Positions 6,264 through 6,485 of a DNA stretch of 6,485 nt are shown in pieces. How positions within the stretch are numbered: the first letter of the stretch is position 1; each line of letters opens with the position of its first letter. The notes under the pieces are model-generated. The model worked only from the letters and a program-made list of their open reading frames with translations, had not been told where the DNA came from and made no database searches. The DNA comes from Alphaproteobacteria bacterium (GTDB lineage: Bacteria; Pseudomonadota; Alphaproteobacteria; CAAHEQ01; UBA3637), in NCBI GenBank assembly GCA_017555325.1, contig JAFZGR010000059.1, positions 1 to 6,485 of the forward strand, in the 5' to 3' direction. The position numbers were made by a program, and so were the translations under genes.

Positions 6264-6485
6264 TTTATCCGATACAACACACTACCTAGGCAAAGTAATC
6301 ACCCTTTATATTAAAAAGAAACTAATAGCCTTTAACTGTTTGGTTAATTGGTTTTAATACCCAATTAATTTTCATATATAACTCATTCCATTGCTTTGTG
6401 CTTTGTTACAAAAAAGTTTTTATTGCAGAAAATAAATTATTAAACCTCTGTCATCTGCAGAATTTTATTGTAATTAGAAAACCAC
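6264..6485. other. AT-rich intergenic stretch to the window edge
   Basis: I see no protein-coding frame, RNA gene or promoter of quality here. The only clear structure is the AT-rich hairpin listed separately. A gene may begin beyond the right edge. Confidence 0.5.
6344..6368. repeat. Perfect 8-bp inverted repeat, possible weak terminator
   Basis: TTAATTGG (6344-6351) and CCAATTAA (6361-6368) are perfect complements around a 9-nt loop. On the plus strand the stem is followed by TTTTC (6369-6373), a short T-tract. The stem is mostly A-T, so it would make only a weak terminator; it may instead be a relic of mobile DNA or coincidence. Confidence 0.4.

Overview
This window is a ribosome and RNA-maintenance locus from an AT-rich bacterium, most likely an alphaproteobacterium. 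The assignment rests on remembered family patterns, not a search: the PNPase N-terminus and KH loop, the TruB C-terminus, TrmD motifs such as the one around GLLEYPQYT, and an S16 with a long Ala/Glu/Lys-rich tail. The code is standard: TGG encodes Trp and the five complete minus- and plus-strand genes plus rimM stop at TAA or TAG.

Layout. (1) Bases 1-3292, minus strand: truB, then rpsO, then pnp, which runs off the left edge about 40-50 codons short of its end. A 28-nt hairpin lies between rpsO and pnp, where other bacteria have a processing and autoregulation site. (2) Bases 3293-3558: a divergent intergenic region with two back-to-back extended -10 promoters. One serves truB with a very short leader; the other serves rpsP with a leader of about 135 nt. 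(3) Bases 3559-5546, plus strand: a compact rpsP-rimM-trmD-rplS operon with gaps of 9 and 13 bases and an 11-base overlap, closed by a strong intrinsic terminator at 5568-5596. (4) Bases 5597-6485: an AT-rich gene desert whose only recognisable content is the decayed C-terminal half of a serine recombinase (about 5926-6263), broken by a one-base frameshift and lacking its catalytic N-terminus.

Function. All the intact genes concern making or turning over stable RNA and the ribosome. S15 and S16 build the small subunit, RimM matures it, and L19 sits on the large subunit at the subunit interface. TruB makes pseudouridine 55 and TrmD makes m1G37 in tRNA, while PNPase degrades and processes RNA. 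Expression from two facing-away promoters 38 bp apart would let one control region serve both operons.

I found no convincing undescribed system. The points most worth a second look are the rpsP leader, the two-state rpsO-pnp hairpin, the paired promoters and the recombinase remnant.
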